Assembly: GCF_000145235.1 (NCBI RefSeq)
Contig: NC_014391.1
Location: 4,100,001-4,164,000, forward strand
Source of the DNA: Micromonospora aurantiaca ATCC 27029
GTDB taxonomy: Bacteria > Actinomycetota > Actinomycetes > Mycobacteriales > Micromonosporaceae
Direction of reading: 5' to 3'
DNA: 64,000 nt
Shown: positions 42,414 to 50,997 of the stretch, piece by piece
Numbering within the stretch: position 1 is the stretch's first letter
How the letters are laid out: each line of letters opens with the position of its first letter
Made by a program: the position numbers and the translations under genes
Notes under the pieces: generated by a model
The model's database searches: none
Seen by the model: the letters and a program-made list of their open reading frames with translations, nothing else
What the model was told of the DNA's origin: nothing

Positions 42414-44618
42414 TCAGCGCCAGGTGTCGCTGACGGCCCGGGTGCCGCCGGCCGGCGTGGTGAACGTCCGGTTCGCGCCGGACTCCCAGATCACCGTGCC
42501 GTCCGGGTTCTTCTTGACGTACTTGTACTCGACAGCGGTGTTCGCGGGCAGGTCGACCGTGGCCCGCCAGACCGGATAGGCGGCGGGCGAGAGGGCGACG
42601 GCGGCGGACGGGTTCCAGCCGCCGAGCGCCGGGACGTTGCCGACCACGAACACGTTCTGTCCGTAGACGGTGGTCGCGGTGACGGAGAACGTGGTGGCCA
42701 CAGCCGTGCTGACGGTGTCGCCGCGGAACGTCTCGGTCACCGCGTACGTGCCGGTGGCCGGCGTGGTGAGCGTCCGGTTCGCGCCGGACTCCCAGGTGAC
42801 CGCACCGGCGGTGGTCAGCTTGACGAACTTGAACTCCACGCCGGTGGACCGGGGCAGGCTGACGGTGGCGCGGTAGGTGCCGCCGCCCTGCGCGGCGAGC
42901 TTGACGCCGTTCGCGGGCGTCCACGAGCCCAGCTCGGGGATGCTGCCGACGACGTAGACGTCCTGCCCGGCGGCCAGGTTCGCGGCGACGGTGAACGTGG
43001 TGGCGATCCGGTCACCCGGGCTGACCGTGGGGGACGCGGTCGGGGAGGCCGTCGGCGACACGGTCGGGGAGGCGGTCGGGGACGGGCTGGCACCCGGCCG
43101 GGCGTTCACGTGGATCGCGACCGCGTCGTTGGCCGGGAGGGTCACCGTGGCCCGGCCGCCGGACACGGTCACCGTGGAGCCGGTGCAGCCGCTGCCGGTG
43201 GCGACGCCGGAGATGACGTCGCAGTACCGGCCGTCGGCGAGCCCGGTGACGAAGGTGGCGGTGGTGGCCGAGCCGGAGTCGTTGACGCCGATCCAGGCCC
43301 GGTCGCCCCGGTGGAAGCCGATCACGTTGCTGTTCACTGTGGTGAAGTCCGAGACGGTCTTCACCGGCCGGGCGGCGTTGGCCCAGCCGACCATGCCCTT
43401 GACGCCGGTGGTGCGGCTCAGGCAGTTCCAGGCGGCGCCGCAGGTCGTGTCGGTGACCCGTCCGGTGCCGTCGTGCGGCGGGGACTGGTTGCGGTTGGAC
43501 CAGGTGAAGCTGTCGTAGACCGACGGCTTGCCGTGCGGGTAGGCCAGCGCGAAGTAGTTCGCCAGCACGTAGTCGGTGCCGTTCTTGTACGACAGCACCA
43601 CACCGTCGCGCTCCAGGTCGTGGTTGGTGACCATGGCGAAGACGTTGGCGCTCGGCGCGTCGAGGTTCCAGTTCGGCACGTTCGCCAGCGCCGAGATCGA
43701 GCCCTGGAACGCCGAGCGGATGCCCTTGGCGTACGCGAAGTCGAGCACGTCGCCGTTGCCGATGTACGCCCGGGCCTGCAACGCGGGATTACTGGCGCCG
43801 TCGAAGATCTCCTGTGCGACGTACGGACGCCGGCCCTCGGCGACGGTGTTGTTCAGCTTGCCCAGGATGGCCGCGAAGTCGTCCTTGCGGATGTGCTTGA
43901 CCGCGTCGACCCGGAAGCCGTCTACGCCGAGCCCGATCAGGTCGTTGAGGTAGCCCGCGATCTTGTTGCGGACCGCCTCCTTCTCGGTGTAGAGGTCGGA
44001 CAGCGACAGCAGCTCGCAGCTGGTCACCTGGGCCTCGTTGTTCCAGTCGCTGATCGCGCCGCCGGTCGGGCAGTTGTCGCCGGGGCGGTGGAAGTCGCCG
44101 GCGCCGTACGGCACGGCCGGGTAGCTGTAGCCGGAGAACTCGGTGCCGGCGTAGCCGCGCGTGCCGGCCGGGTTGTTGGTGCCGGCCATGTGGTTGACGA
44201 CCGCGTCGACGTAGACGCGCACACCGGCGTTGTGGCACGCGGTGACCATGGCGGCGAACTGCTGGCGGTTGCCGAACCGGCTGTCCAGCTTGTACGACAC
44301 CGGCTGGTACACCTCGTACCAGGGGTAGGCGCCGTCGGCGCTGGCGGGCAGCTTCACCGACTCCTGCGGCGGCGCCACCTGCACCGCGCCGTAGCCGGCC
44401 GGTCCGAGGTGGTCGGTGCAGGCGGCGGCGACCGAGTTCCAGTTCCATTCCCAGAGGTTGGCGGTCACCTCGCTGTCGTTCAGGACGACGGCGGCGCGGG
44501 CGGGGGTGGGGGTGGTGGTGGCAGCGGCGACGGCGACCGTGCCGCCGGCCGCGACGAGCGCGGCGGCGAGCAGCAGGCGACCGGCGCGGCCACGGGGGTG
44601 TGGCCTGGCGGATTGCAT
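42414..44618 (-). CDS. Secreted GH13 alpha-amylase with two C-terminal CBM20 domains
   Basis: 734 residues. A signal peptide ends around PARAAV; the GH13 barrel carries the four classic regions: DAVVNHM, GFRVDAVKHI (nucleophile Asp), VAQEIFD (acid Glu) and MVTNHD. A C-terminal beta domain is followed by a Ser-Pro-Thr repeat linker and two tandem starch-binding CBM20 modules (about 535-635 and 640-734), recognisable from VVGSIPELGSWTPANGVKL and VVGNVPALGGWNPSAAVAL. Double CBM20 is less common than single and would favour raw-starch binding. ATG at 44618. A nested repeat with GCAAG-N2-CTTGC lies about 100 bp upstream, a likely site for a MalR-type LacI repressor located elsewhere. Confidence 0.93.
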   Translation of the reverse strand: MQSARPHPRGRAGRLLLAAALVAAGGTVAVAAATTTPTPARAAVVLNDSEVTANLWEWNWNSVAAACTDHLGPAGYGAVQVAPPQESVKLPASADGAYPWYEVYQPVSYKLDSRFGNRQQFAAMVTACHNAGVRVYVDAVVNHMAGTNNPAGTRGYAGTEFSGYSYPAVPYGAGDFHRPGDNCPTGGAISDWNNEAQVTSCELLSLSDLYTEKEAVRNKIAGYLNDLIGLGVDGFRVDAVKHIRKDDFAAILGKLNNTVAEGRRPYVAQEIFDGASNPALQARAYIGNGDVLDFAYAKGIRSAFQGSISALANVPNWNLDAPSANVFAMVTNHDLERDGVVLSYKNGTDYVLANYFALAYPHGKPSVYDSFTWSNRNQSPPHDGTGRVTDTTCGAAWNCLSRTTGVKGMVGWANAARPVKTVSDFTTVNSNVIGFHRGDRAWIGVNDSGSATTATFVTGLADGRYCDVISGVATGSGCTGSTVTVSGGRATVTLPANDAVAIHVNARPGASPSPTASPTVSPTASPTASPTVSPGDRIATTFTVAANLAAGQDVYVVGSIPELGSWTPANGVKLAAQGGGTYRATVSLPRSTGVEFKFVKLTTAGAVTWESGANRTLTTPATGTYAVTETFRGDTVSTAVATTFSVTATTVYGQNVFVVGNVPALGGWNPSAAVALSPAAYPVWRATVDLPANTAVEYKYVKKNPDGTVIWESGANRTFTTPAGGTRAVSDTWR
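43021..43083. repeat. Short imperfect tandem repeat encoding the amylase linker
   Basis: Units of about 12 bases (GTCGGGGAGGCC-like, on the plus strand) encode the repeated S-P-T-A/V linker between the catalytic part and the CBM20 pair. Such tracts vary in length between strains by slippage. Confidence 0.6.
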
Positions 44619-44933
44619 GGTCGGGGGACCTCTTCCGTGGGTTCGAAAGGGTGAGCGGGGGTGGGGCGGCCGTCCCGGGTAGCGAACACCATGCGCCATC
44701 CATGAAAGTCTTTGCAAGAGCTTGCGGCAAAGTTTTCGAAACCAGCAGGCAACACGAGTGGGCTCGGATTCCCGGCCACCAGCGGCGATCCACGCTGGAC
44801 CGGACGATCGGGCGCCGGAGGCGATTCCCGCTGCTCGGGACGGGACGACCCGCTTCGCGGGACGATCGCAACTTCCGAGCAGATTTTCCAGCGTTTGCGG
44901 GCCGGGTGCGCCCGGCACCCGCCGGACACGGAC
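44619..44933. other. Upstream region of the amylase gene
   Basis: 315 bp without a credible gene. It contains the amylase ribosome-binding site, the nested repeat at 44710 and an AT-richer stretch (AAGTTTTCGAAACC) beside it; the katG terminator follows at 44934. Confidence 0.6.
44710..44732. promoter_or_regulatory. Nested inverted repeat, probable MalR-type operator
   Basis: CTTTGC ... GCAAAG encloses GCAAG-AG-CTTGC, about 95-115 bp upstream of the amylase ATG. The CTTGCAAG theme matches operators of maltose/starch LacI repressors in actinomycetes; it is clearly different from the pentose-island operator. Confidence 0.55.
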
Positions 44934-44970
44934 GAGCCCCGGTCCGTCGCGTCGCGACGGACCGGGGCTC
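44934..44970. terminator. katG terminator
   Basis: Perfect 17-bp stem (GAGCCCCGGTCCGTCGC paired with its complement) and a 3-base loop, 16 bp downstream of the katG stop on the minus strand. Confidence 0.85.
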
Positions 44971-44986
44971 GCTCAGATGTGACGGA

Positions 44987-47263
44987 TCAGGCCAGGTCGA
45001 AGCGGTCCAGCTCCATGACCTTCGTCCAGGCGGCGACGAAGTCGCGGACGAACTTCTCCCGCGCGTCGTCGCTGGCGTAGACCTCGGCGAGCGCCCGCAG
45101 CTGCGAGTTGGAGCCGAAGATGAGGTCGACCGCGGTGGCGGTCCACTTCACCTGGTCGGTCGCCAGGTCGCGGATCTCGTACACGTGCTCCTCGGACTCC
45201 GCCGCCTTCCACCGGGTGCCCGGGGAGAGGAGGTTGACGAAGAAGTCGTTGGTGAGCACGCCGGGCCGGTCGGTGAGCACGCCGTGCGCGGCGCCGCCGA
45301 CGTTGTTGCCGAGCGCGCGCAGGCCGCCGACCAGGACGGTCATCTCCGGCGCGGTCAGGTTCAGCATGTACGCGCGGTCGACGAGCAGCACCTCCGGCTG
45401 GGTCTTCTCGCCCGGCCGCAGGTAGTTGCGGAACCCGTCGGCGCGCGGCTCCATCACCCGGAACGACTCGACGTCGGTCTGCTCCTGAGTGGCGTCGGTA
45501 CGACCCGGGTGGAACGGCACAGTCACCTCGACGCCGGCGTCGCGCGCCGCCTGCTCGACAGCGGCCGAGCCGGCCAGCACGATCAGGTCAGCGAGCGAGA
45601 TCTGGGCGCCGCCAGCGGCGTTGAACTCCTGCTGGATGCCCTCCAGGGTGGCCAGCACGGTGGCGAGCTGCTCGGGCTGGTTGACCTCCCAGTTGCGCTG
45701 CGGCTCCAGCCGGATCCGCGCGCCGTTGGCGCCACCACGCTTGTCGGTGGAGCGGTAGCTCGCGGCCGAGGCCCAGGCGGTGGAGACGAGCTGGGCGGTG
45801 GTGAGGCCGGACTCCAGCACCTTCGCCTTGAGCGCGGCGACGTCGGCGTCGTTCACCAGGTCGTGCGCGGCGGCCGGCACCGGGTCCTGCCAGAGCTGGG
45901 CCTCGGGCACCCACGGGCCGAGGAAGCGGCTGACCGGGCCCATGTCACGGTGCAGCAGCTTGTACCAGGCCTTGGCGAACGCCAGCGCGAACTCGTCCGG
46001 GTTCTCCAGGAAGCGGCGGGAGATCTTCTCGTACGCCGGGTCCACGCGCAGCGACAGGTCGGTCGTGAGCATGGTCGGCTTGTGCTTCTTCGACGGGTCG
46101 TGGGCGTCCGGGATGATCGCCTCGGCGTCCTTGGCCACCCACTGCTTGGCGCCACCGGGGCTGGTGGTCAGCTCCCACTCGTAGCCGAAGAGGATCTCGA
46201 AGAAGCGGTTGCTCCACTGGGTCGGCTTGTCGGTCCAGGTGACCTCGAGGCCGCTGGTGATCGTGTCGCCGCCCTTGCCCTCGCCGTACGTGCTCAGCCA
46301 GCCCAGGCCCTGCGCCTCCAGCGGCGCGGCCTCCGGCTCGGGGCCGACGTGCCGGTCGGCGGGGCCGGCGCCGTGGGTCTTGCCGAACGTGTGGCCGCCG
46401 GCGATCAGCGCGACGGTCTCCTCGTCGTTCATCGCCATCCGGCGGAACGTCTCGCGGATGAAGTGCGCCGCGGCGAGCGGGTCGGCGTTGCCGCGCGGGC
46501 CCTCCGGGTTGACGTAGATCAGACCCATCTCGGTCGCGCCGACGCCGGCCACCATGTCCTTCTCGGAGGCGTAGCGCTCGTCGCCCAGCCAGGTGTCCTC
46601 GGGGCCCCAGAAGATCTCCTCCGGCTCCCAGACGTCCTCACGGCCGAAGCCGAAGCCGAAGGTCTTGAAGCCCATCGACTCCAGGGACACGTTGCCGGCG
46701 AGCACCAGCAGGTCGGCCCAGGAGATCTTCTGGCCGTACTTCTGCTTGACCGGCCAGAGCAGCCGGCGGGCCTTGTCCAGGTTGGCGTTGTCCGGCCAGC
46801 TGTTCAGCGGGGCGAAGCGCTGCCCGCCGTCGCCGGCGCCACCGCGGCCGTCCTCGATGCGGTAGGTGCCCGCGGCGTGCCAGCTCATCCGGATCATCAG
46901 GCCGCCGTAGTGGCCGAAGTCGGCCGGCCACCAGTCCTGCGAGGTGGTGAGGACCTCGGTGATGTCCCGCTTGAGCGCCTCGACGTCGAGCTTGGCGAAC
47001 TCCTTGGCGTAGCTGAACTCCGGGCCCAGCGGGTTGCCCTTGGACGAGTGGGCGTGCAGCACCGACAGGTCGAGCTGGTTGGGCCACCAGTCGCGGTTGC
47101 TGCGCGGACGACCGCCGGTCTTCGGGGTCGGCGAGTCGATCGCCGGGTTCTCGCTCTCGCTGCCGTGCGCGGTCACGGAGTCGTGCGCGACCGGGCAGCC
47201 GGCCGCCTCCTTGGCGTCCACGCCCTGCGGGCTGACGGGCCGGTTGTCCTGGGTGTCGCTCAT
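44987..47263 (-). CDS. katG: Catalase-peroxidase
   Basis: 758 residues, two homologous peroxidase halves, only the first holding haem. Distal residues are in MIRMSWHAAGTYR; the Trp of this motif, Tyr in MGLIYVNPEGP and Met in RRMAMNDEET form the Met-Tyr-Trp cross-link needed for catalase activity. The proximal His is in AGGHTFGKTHGAG. It destroys hydrogen peroxide in the cytoplasm and would activate isoniazid-like compounds. ATG at 47263. It lies 23 bp downstream of the Fur-type gene in the same direction, the standard furA-katG arrangement, so peroxide or iron status sensed by that repressor should control it. Confidence 0.97.
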   Translation of the reverse strand: MSDTQDNRPVSPQGVDAKEAAGCPVAHDSVTAHGSESENPAIDSPTPKTGGRPRSNRDWWPNQLDLSVLHAHSSKGNPLGPEFSYAKEFAKLDVEALKRDITEVLTTSQDWWPADFGHYGGLMIRMSWHAAGTYRIEDGRGGAGDGGQRFAPLNSWPDNANLDKARRLLWPVKQKYGQKISWADLLVLAGNVSLESMGFKTFGFGFGREDVWEPEEIFWGPEDTWLGDERYASEKDMVAGVGATEMGLIYVNPEGPRGNADPLAAAHFIRETFRRMAMNDEETVALIAGGHTFGKTHGAGPADRHVGPEPEAAPLEAQGLGWLSTYGEGKGGDTITSGLEVTWTDKPTQWSNRFFEILFGYEWELTTSPGGAKQWVAKDAEAIIPDAHDPSKKHKPTMLTTDLSLRVDPAYEKISRRFLENPDEFALAFAKAWYKLLHRDMGPVSRFLGPWVPEAQLWQDPVPAAAHDLVNDADVAALKAKVLESGLTTAQLVSTAWASAASYRSTDKRGGANGARIRLEPQRNWEVNQPEQLATVLATLEGIQQEFNAAGGAQISLADLIVLAGSAAVEQAARDAGVEVTVPFHPGRTDATQEQTDVESFRVMEPRADGFRNYLRPGEKTQPEVLLVDRAYMLNLTAPEMTVLVGGLRALGNNVGGAAHGVLTDRPGVLTNDFFVNLLSPGTRWKAAESEEHVYEIRDLATDQVKWTATAVDLIFGSNSQLRALAEVYASDDAREKFVRDFVAAWTKVMELDRFDLA

Positions 47264-47286
47264 CTGCTTCCTTCCGAACTGGCGGA

Positions 47287-47715
47287 TCACTGGGCGGTGC
47301 GGTCGGCCGCGCAGCCGGGGCAGGTGCCCCAGTAGACGACCTCCGCCTCGTCCACCACGAAGCCGTGGTCGTCGGAGGCGGTGAGACAGGGGGCGCGGCC
47401 GACGGCGCACTCGACGTCGGCGATGGCGCCGCAGGAACGGCACACGACGTGGTGGTGGTTGTCTCCCACCCGCGACTCGTAGCGGGCCGTGGCGCCGGCC
47501 GGCTGGATGCGCCGGATCAGCCCGGCGTCGGTGAGTGCCCGGAGCACATCGTAGACCGCCTGGTGGGACACGGTGGGCTGCTCGGCGCGGACCAGGGCGA
47601 TCACCGTGTCGGTGTCGACGTGCGGGTGGTCACGCAGCGCGGCCAGCACCGCCACGCGGGGCCGGGTCACCCGCAACGAGACCGCCCGGAGCTGCGTCTC
47701 GAAGTCGGCCGTCAT
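47287..47715 (-). CDS. furA: Fur family peroxide/iron repressor upstream of katG
   Basis: 142 residues: winged helix (about 10-85, with VSHQAVYDVLRALTDAG), then a metal-binding domain containing NHHHVVCRSCGAIADVEC and a terminal GTCPGC. The two CxxC pairs form a structural zinc site. The adjacent katG and a match to the mycobacterial/streptomycete FurA box just upstream (47735) identify it as the FurA/CatR type, a repressor released on oxidation. It should regulate both itself and katG as one operon. Confidence 0.92.
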   Translation of the reverse strand: MTADFETQLRAVSLRVTRPRVAVLAALRDHPHVDTDTVIALVRAEQPTVSHQAVYDVLRALTDAGLIRRIQPAGATARYESRVGDNHHHVVCRSCGAIADVECAVGRAPCLTASDDHGFVVDEAEVVYWGTCPGCAADRTAQ

Positions 47716-47734
47716 GCGACGACCTTAGTCCGGT

Positions 47735-47752
47735 CTTTTGGAATGAATCAAG
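47735..47752 (-). promoter_or_regulatory. FurA box
   Basis: CTTGATTCATTCCAAAAG on the minus strand, about 20-37 bp upstream of the furA ATG. It resembles the known FurA operator core (CTTGACTNATTCCAGAA) in spacing and sequence. Confidence 0.7.
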
Positions 47753-47806
47753 TTTTTGCCCAGGTGTGTCGGCCGTCACACCAGCAGGGTCCGGGCGCAC
47801 GAAAAC

Positions 47807-47840
47807 GGGGGTGCCGCGCGCCTCGCGACGCGGCACCCCC
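47807..47840 (-). terminator. GH11 xylanase terminator
   Basis: GGGGGTGCCGCG pairs with CGCGGCACCCCC; reading on the minus strand it is followed by CGTTTTC, a short T-tract, so it looks like an intrinsic terminator 15 bp after the GH11 stop. Confidence 0.8.
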
Positions 47841-47855
47841 TCCCCGGAGAAGGGC

Positions 47856-48857
47856 TCAGGCGGCGGAACAGCTCGCCGTCGGTGTGTTGCTGTTGCCGTT
47901 CTTGTAGAGCGTGATGCCGAAGTTGTTGCCGTTGCCGTTCGGGCGCGCGGTGAGCGTGCCGCTGGTGCCGCTGATCGAGGCGTTCCAGCTGTTCTGCAGG
48001 CTCTGCCCGCCCTGGGTCTGGATGTTGACCACCCAGTTGCTGGTGCCGCTGACCGAGAAGGTCACGTTGAACCGGTCGCCCCACTCCTCGGCCCGGCTCA
48101 CGCTGACCGTGCAGCCACCGTTGTTCGGCGGCGGGGTGGTCGGGTTGCCACCGCCGGTCCCGCCGATCGTGATGTTGGAGTTGCCGCTGCTCTGGTAGCC
48201 CTCGGTGGCCAGGATCTGGTAGTCGTGCGATCCGAGGTTCATGCCGTAGCGCGACCAGGCGTCGAAGTGGTTGCCGGAGGTGATGGTGCCGCCCACGCGC
48301 TTCGACTGGCGGACGCTCCAGTACTGGTAGAACGTCCGGGTGCCCTCGATCGAGGGGGCGTTGACCCGCTGGGTGCGGTAGATGTCGTACGTGCCGCCGT
48401 CGGAGGACACCGAGCCCATGTAGCCGCTGCCCGGCGGGCGCCAGCTGCCCCAGCTGTCCACGATGTAGTACTCGACGAGCGGGTTGCGCGTCCAGCCGTA
48501 GAGCGTCAGGTACGCGTTGCCGGACGGGTTGAAGCTGCCGGAGTAGCTGACCGTGCGGCGGCCGCCCGGGTTCCAGCCCTTGCCGGCGACGAAGTTGTTG
48601 ATGTTGCTCCACTGGGTGCTGTACTGACCACCGTTGCCCATGGTCATGGAGACGTTGCCACTGTCCTTCCAGAAGGAATAGAAGTAGCCGTTGTTGGTGC
48701 CGGTGGAGTTCGACGTGACGGTGGTGTCGGCGTAGGCCGGACCTGACGCGACGGCCGTCGCCCCGGCGGCGATCAGCGCCACGGCGCAGGCGCCGCCGAG
48801 GACCATCCTGAGGCGTCCGCGCCTGCGGATGCCCGTACGGACGGGGGCGTCTTTCAT
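47856..48857 (-). CDS. Secreted GH11 endo-xylanase with C-terminal CBM2
   Basis: 333 residues. The N-terminus is long and basic (RTGIRRRGRLRMVL) before the hydrophobic core and a likely cleavage after PAYA. The GH11 jelly roll (about 45-230) contains the nucleophile Glu in NPLVEYYIVDSWG and the acid/base Glu in ILATEGYQSSG. A Gly/Pro/Thr linker and a CBM2 (about 245-333) with a conserved Cys pair (CTVSV ... ASCSAA) complete it. ATG at 48857 follows GGGAGGAAA. It complements the GH10 xylanase but lacks the LacI operator; instead a CCGAAA-CT-TTTCGG palindrome sits upstream, so it may belong to another xylan control circuit. Confidence 0.95.
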   Translation of the reverse strand: MKDAPVRTGIRRRGRLRMVLGGACAVALIAAGATAVASGPAYADTTVTSNSTGTNNGYFYSFWKDSGNVSMTMGNGGQYSTQWSNINNFVAGKGWNPGGRRTVSYSGSFNPSGNAYLTLYGWTRNPLVEYYIVDSWGSWRPPGSGYMGSVSSDGGTYDIYRTQRVNAPSIEGTRTFYQYWSVRQSKRVGGTITSGNHFDAWSRYGMNLGSHDYQILATEGYQSSGNSNITIGGTGGGNPTTPPPNNGGCTVSVSRAEEWGDRFNVTFSVSGTSNWVVNIQTQGGQSLQNSWNASISGTSGTLTARPNGNGNNFGITLYKNGNSNTPTASCSAA

Positions 48858-49382
48858 GGACGGGTTTCCTCCCTGTGACGGCTGGCGGGCGGCCAGCTTC
48901 CGGTGGCGCGAGCCGCGGGTGCTCGCCCGCCCGCGGACGGCGGGACCGGGGCGACAGCCGCGCCACGGGTGGTGGTCGGACATCGACGTCAATCGAGATA
49001 CGCCGATGGCCACAGTATTGGAGGCCCGGTTCATCCTGTCAACGAGTTCCGGAAATGTTGTGGTAACCGCCGTCCGGCCCTGAACGGCCGTTACGGCTGC
49101 CGGAAAGGGCCTCGGATCAGCATCGACATGTCGACTAAGGGCGCCCGACCGCCATTGAAGGCGACTTGATTCCGAAACTTTTCGGCCCTGTTCCGGATCA
49201 ACACTGCCCCGGCTGCTCGGCGCGCGCGAGCGGTCGGGGCCGGGCCGGACAGTCCACATTTGACGGCTCGTCGGTCGGTCGGTTCAATGACGGCCGGACC
49301 GGAGTCGGACCCGATTCCGGCCGGGTGAACCGAGGACGTCGCGCACCCGTCCGGCGTACGTCATCACCGGAAGGACCGCCCT
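48858..49382. other. Divergent intergenic region, GH11 and CBM13 protein
   Basis: 525 bp without a credible gene. It holds the GH11 ribosome-binding site, an AT-richer stretch around 49000-49070 (including TTCCGGAAATGTTGTGGTAACC), the palindrome at 49172, and GGAAGGA just before the GTG of the downstream gene. Confidence 0.6.
49172..49185. promoter_or_regulatory. CCGAAA-CT-TTTCGG palindrome
   Basis: Perfect 6-bp arms with a 2-base centre, about 315 bp upstream of the GH11 start and 200 bp upstream of the plus-strand gene. Elements of the CGAAAnTTTCG kind have been reported upstream of streptomycete xylanase genes; I recall the type but cannot verify the exact match. Confidence 0.5.
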
Positions 49383-50966
49383 GTGACACCCGATGCCCCC
49401 GGCGCGCGCCCGCGGCCGCGCCGGATCCCGCGCGGCGTGGTCGCCGCCGGCGCCGCCGGGCTGGCGGCGCTGAGCCTGGTGGTCGCCGCCCTCAGCGGGA
49501 GCGTCGCCGCCGCCCGCGACGACGAGCCGGCCGCCCGGACCGTCTCCGCCGAGCACCTGACCGCGATCCGCACCGCGGCCCGGTCCTGCCCCGCGCTGAC
49601 CCCGGCGCGGCTGGCCGGGCAGCTGATGGCCGAGTCGGGTCTGGACGCGCGGGCCGAGCGGACCGCGTCCGGCGGCCGGGGCCTGGCCGGGCTGGACGAC
49701 GAGCGGTGGCGGACCTGGGCGCCGTGGCCGGACGCGCAGCGCACCGACAGCGCCGCCAACATCCTCGCGCTCGCCCACCACATGTGCGACCTGGCCGGGC
49801 AGGTTCGCGCGGCTGCCGTCCCCGGCGACCCGTGGCGGCTGTCGCTCGCCGCGTTCCACACCGGGTTCGAGGAGGTACGCGCCTCCGAGGGGGTGCCCTC
49901 GACGGCGGTCCCGTACGTCGACGAGGCAAGCCGGTACGCCGCCTACTACGGCCGGCAGGACGGTTTCGCCGAGACCGGCCCGGCGAACCGCGAGAGCGAA
50001 CGCCGGCAGCCCAAGGCGGTCCCCGCCGCGTACGTCCGCCTCGTGGTGCGGGCCGGCTCGGTGTGCCCGCAGGTGCCGCCGGCCGCTGTCGCCGCGCAGC
50101 TGATGGCCTCCTCCGGGTTCGACCCGAACCTGCTCGGCGACGGCGGCCGCAAGGGCATCGCCCAGTTCCGGCCCGAGCTGTGGCGTGCGTACGGCCCGTC
50201 CGGCGCCTCGCCGTGGGATCCGCAGGCAGCGGTACCGGCGGCCGGCGCCACGCTCTGCGCGCTGCGGCGCGAACTGGCCGCGCTCGACGGCGACCCGGAC
50301 CTGCTGGCGCTGGCGGCGCACCGCGACGGGACCGACGCCGTGCGCCACACCGGCGGCGACTTCGACGCCAGGACGCAGGAGTTCCTGCGCACGGTCCGGG
50401 AGTTCACCGACTTCTACGCCCTCGACGGCCGGCTGCGGGGCACGCCGGCGACTTCCGGCACGCCGTCGCCCGGCACCCGGACGCCGAAGCCGCCGGCCTC
50501 GTCGGCCGCGCGCCCGTCCACGTCGTCGCCGGCAGCGGGCACGTCGAACGAGCCGGAGAAGCCGGCCGCACCGGTCCGCCCGGCCGGCGCGAAGCAACTC
50601 GTCGGCAAGGAGACCGGCCTGTGCGCCAGCGGCGGCAGCGGTGACGGCGTACGCGTCGTGCTGCGGGCCTGCCGGGAGGAGCGCTCCCAGTGGTGGACGT
50701 TCGCGTCCGACGGCAGCGTCCGGGTCGAGGGCGGCCTCTGCCTGGACGTGGCCTGGGGCGAGAAGCGCGACGGCGTACCGGTGCAGACGGCGTGGTGCAG
50801 CGGCAACCCGGCGCAGAAGTGGGAGTGGATCGAGAGCCAGGGCCGGCGGTCGCTGTTCAACCGGGCCACCGACCGCTGCCTGGACGTCGACGGGCACGCC
50901 GCGGGCGCACCGCTGAACGCCTGGACCTGCGTGTTCAACGTGAAGCAGACCTGGTCGCTTCGCTAG
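49383..50966 (+). CDS. Secreted protein with two lysozyme-like repeats and a C-terminal CBM13
   Basis: 527 residues from a GTG (GGAAGGA upstream). After a signal/anchor segment (VVAAGAAGLAALSLVVAALSG) come two related lytic-transglycosylase-like repeats. Repeat 1 (about 55-200) has LAGQLMAESGLDARA, with Glu84 at the catalytic position; repeat 2 (about 215-350) has VAAQLMASSGFDPNL, with Ser243 instead. A Pro/Ser/Thr linker (about 355-405) leads to a ricin-type CBM13 with QWWTF, KWEWI and TWSLR repeats. The combination suggests binding to and perhaps cutting of a cell-wall or extracellular glycan. Actual activity is uncertain because only the Glu, not a full active site, can be seen. Confidence 0.75.
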   Translation: MTPDAPGARPRPRRIPRGVVAAGAAGLAALSLVVAALSGSVAAARDDEPAARTVSAEHLTAIRTAARSCPALTPARLAGQLMAESGLDARAERTASGGRGLAGLDDERWRTWAPWPDAQRTDSAANILALAHHMCDLAGQVRAAAVPGDPWRLSLAAFHTGFEEVRASEGVPSTAVPYVDEASRYAAYYGRQDGFAETGPANRESERRQPKAVPAAYVRLVVRAGSVCPQVPPAAVAAQLMASSGFDPNLLGDGGRKGIAQFRPELWRAYGPSGASPWDPQAAVPAAGATLCALRRELAALDGDPDLLALAAHRDGTDAVRHTGGDFDARTQEFLRTVREFTDFYALDGRLRGTPATSGTPSPGTRTPKPPASSAARPSTSSPAAGTSNEPEKPAAPVRPAGAKQLVGKETGLCASGGSGDGVRVVLRACREERSQWWTFASDGSVRVEGGLCLDVAWGEKRDGVPVQTAWCSGNPAQKWEWIESQGRRSLFNRATDRCLDVDGHAAGAPLNAWTCVFNVKQTWSLR

Positions 50967-50997
50967 CCGCGCGACCGGGCCCGCTGGCCGGACCGGA

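Noticed and set aside
43021..43083. Possible CRISPR-like repeat array
   Set aside because: Units are about 12 bases, adjacent, imperfect and in frame, encoding a Ser-Pro-Thr linker.
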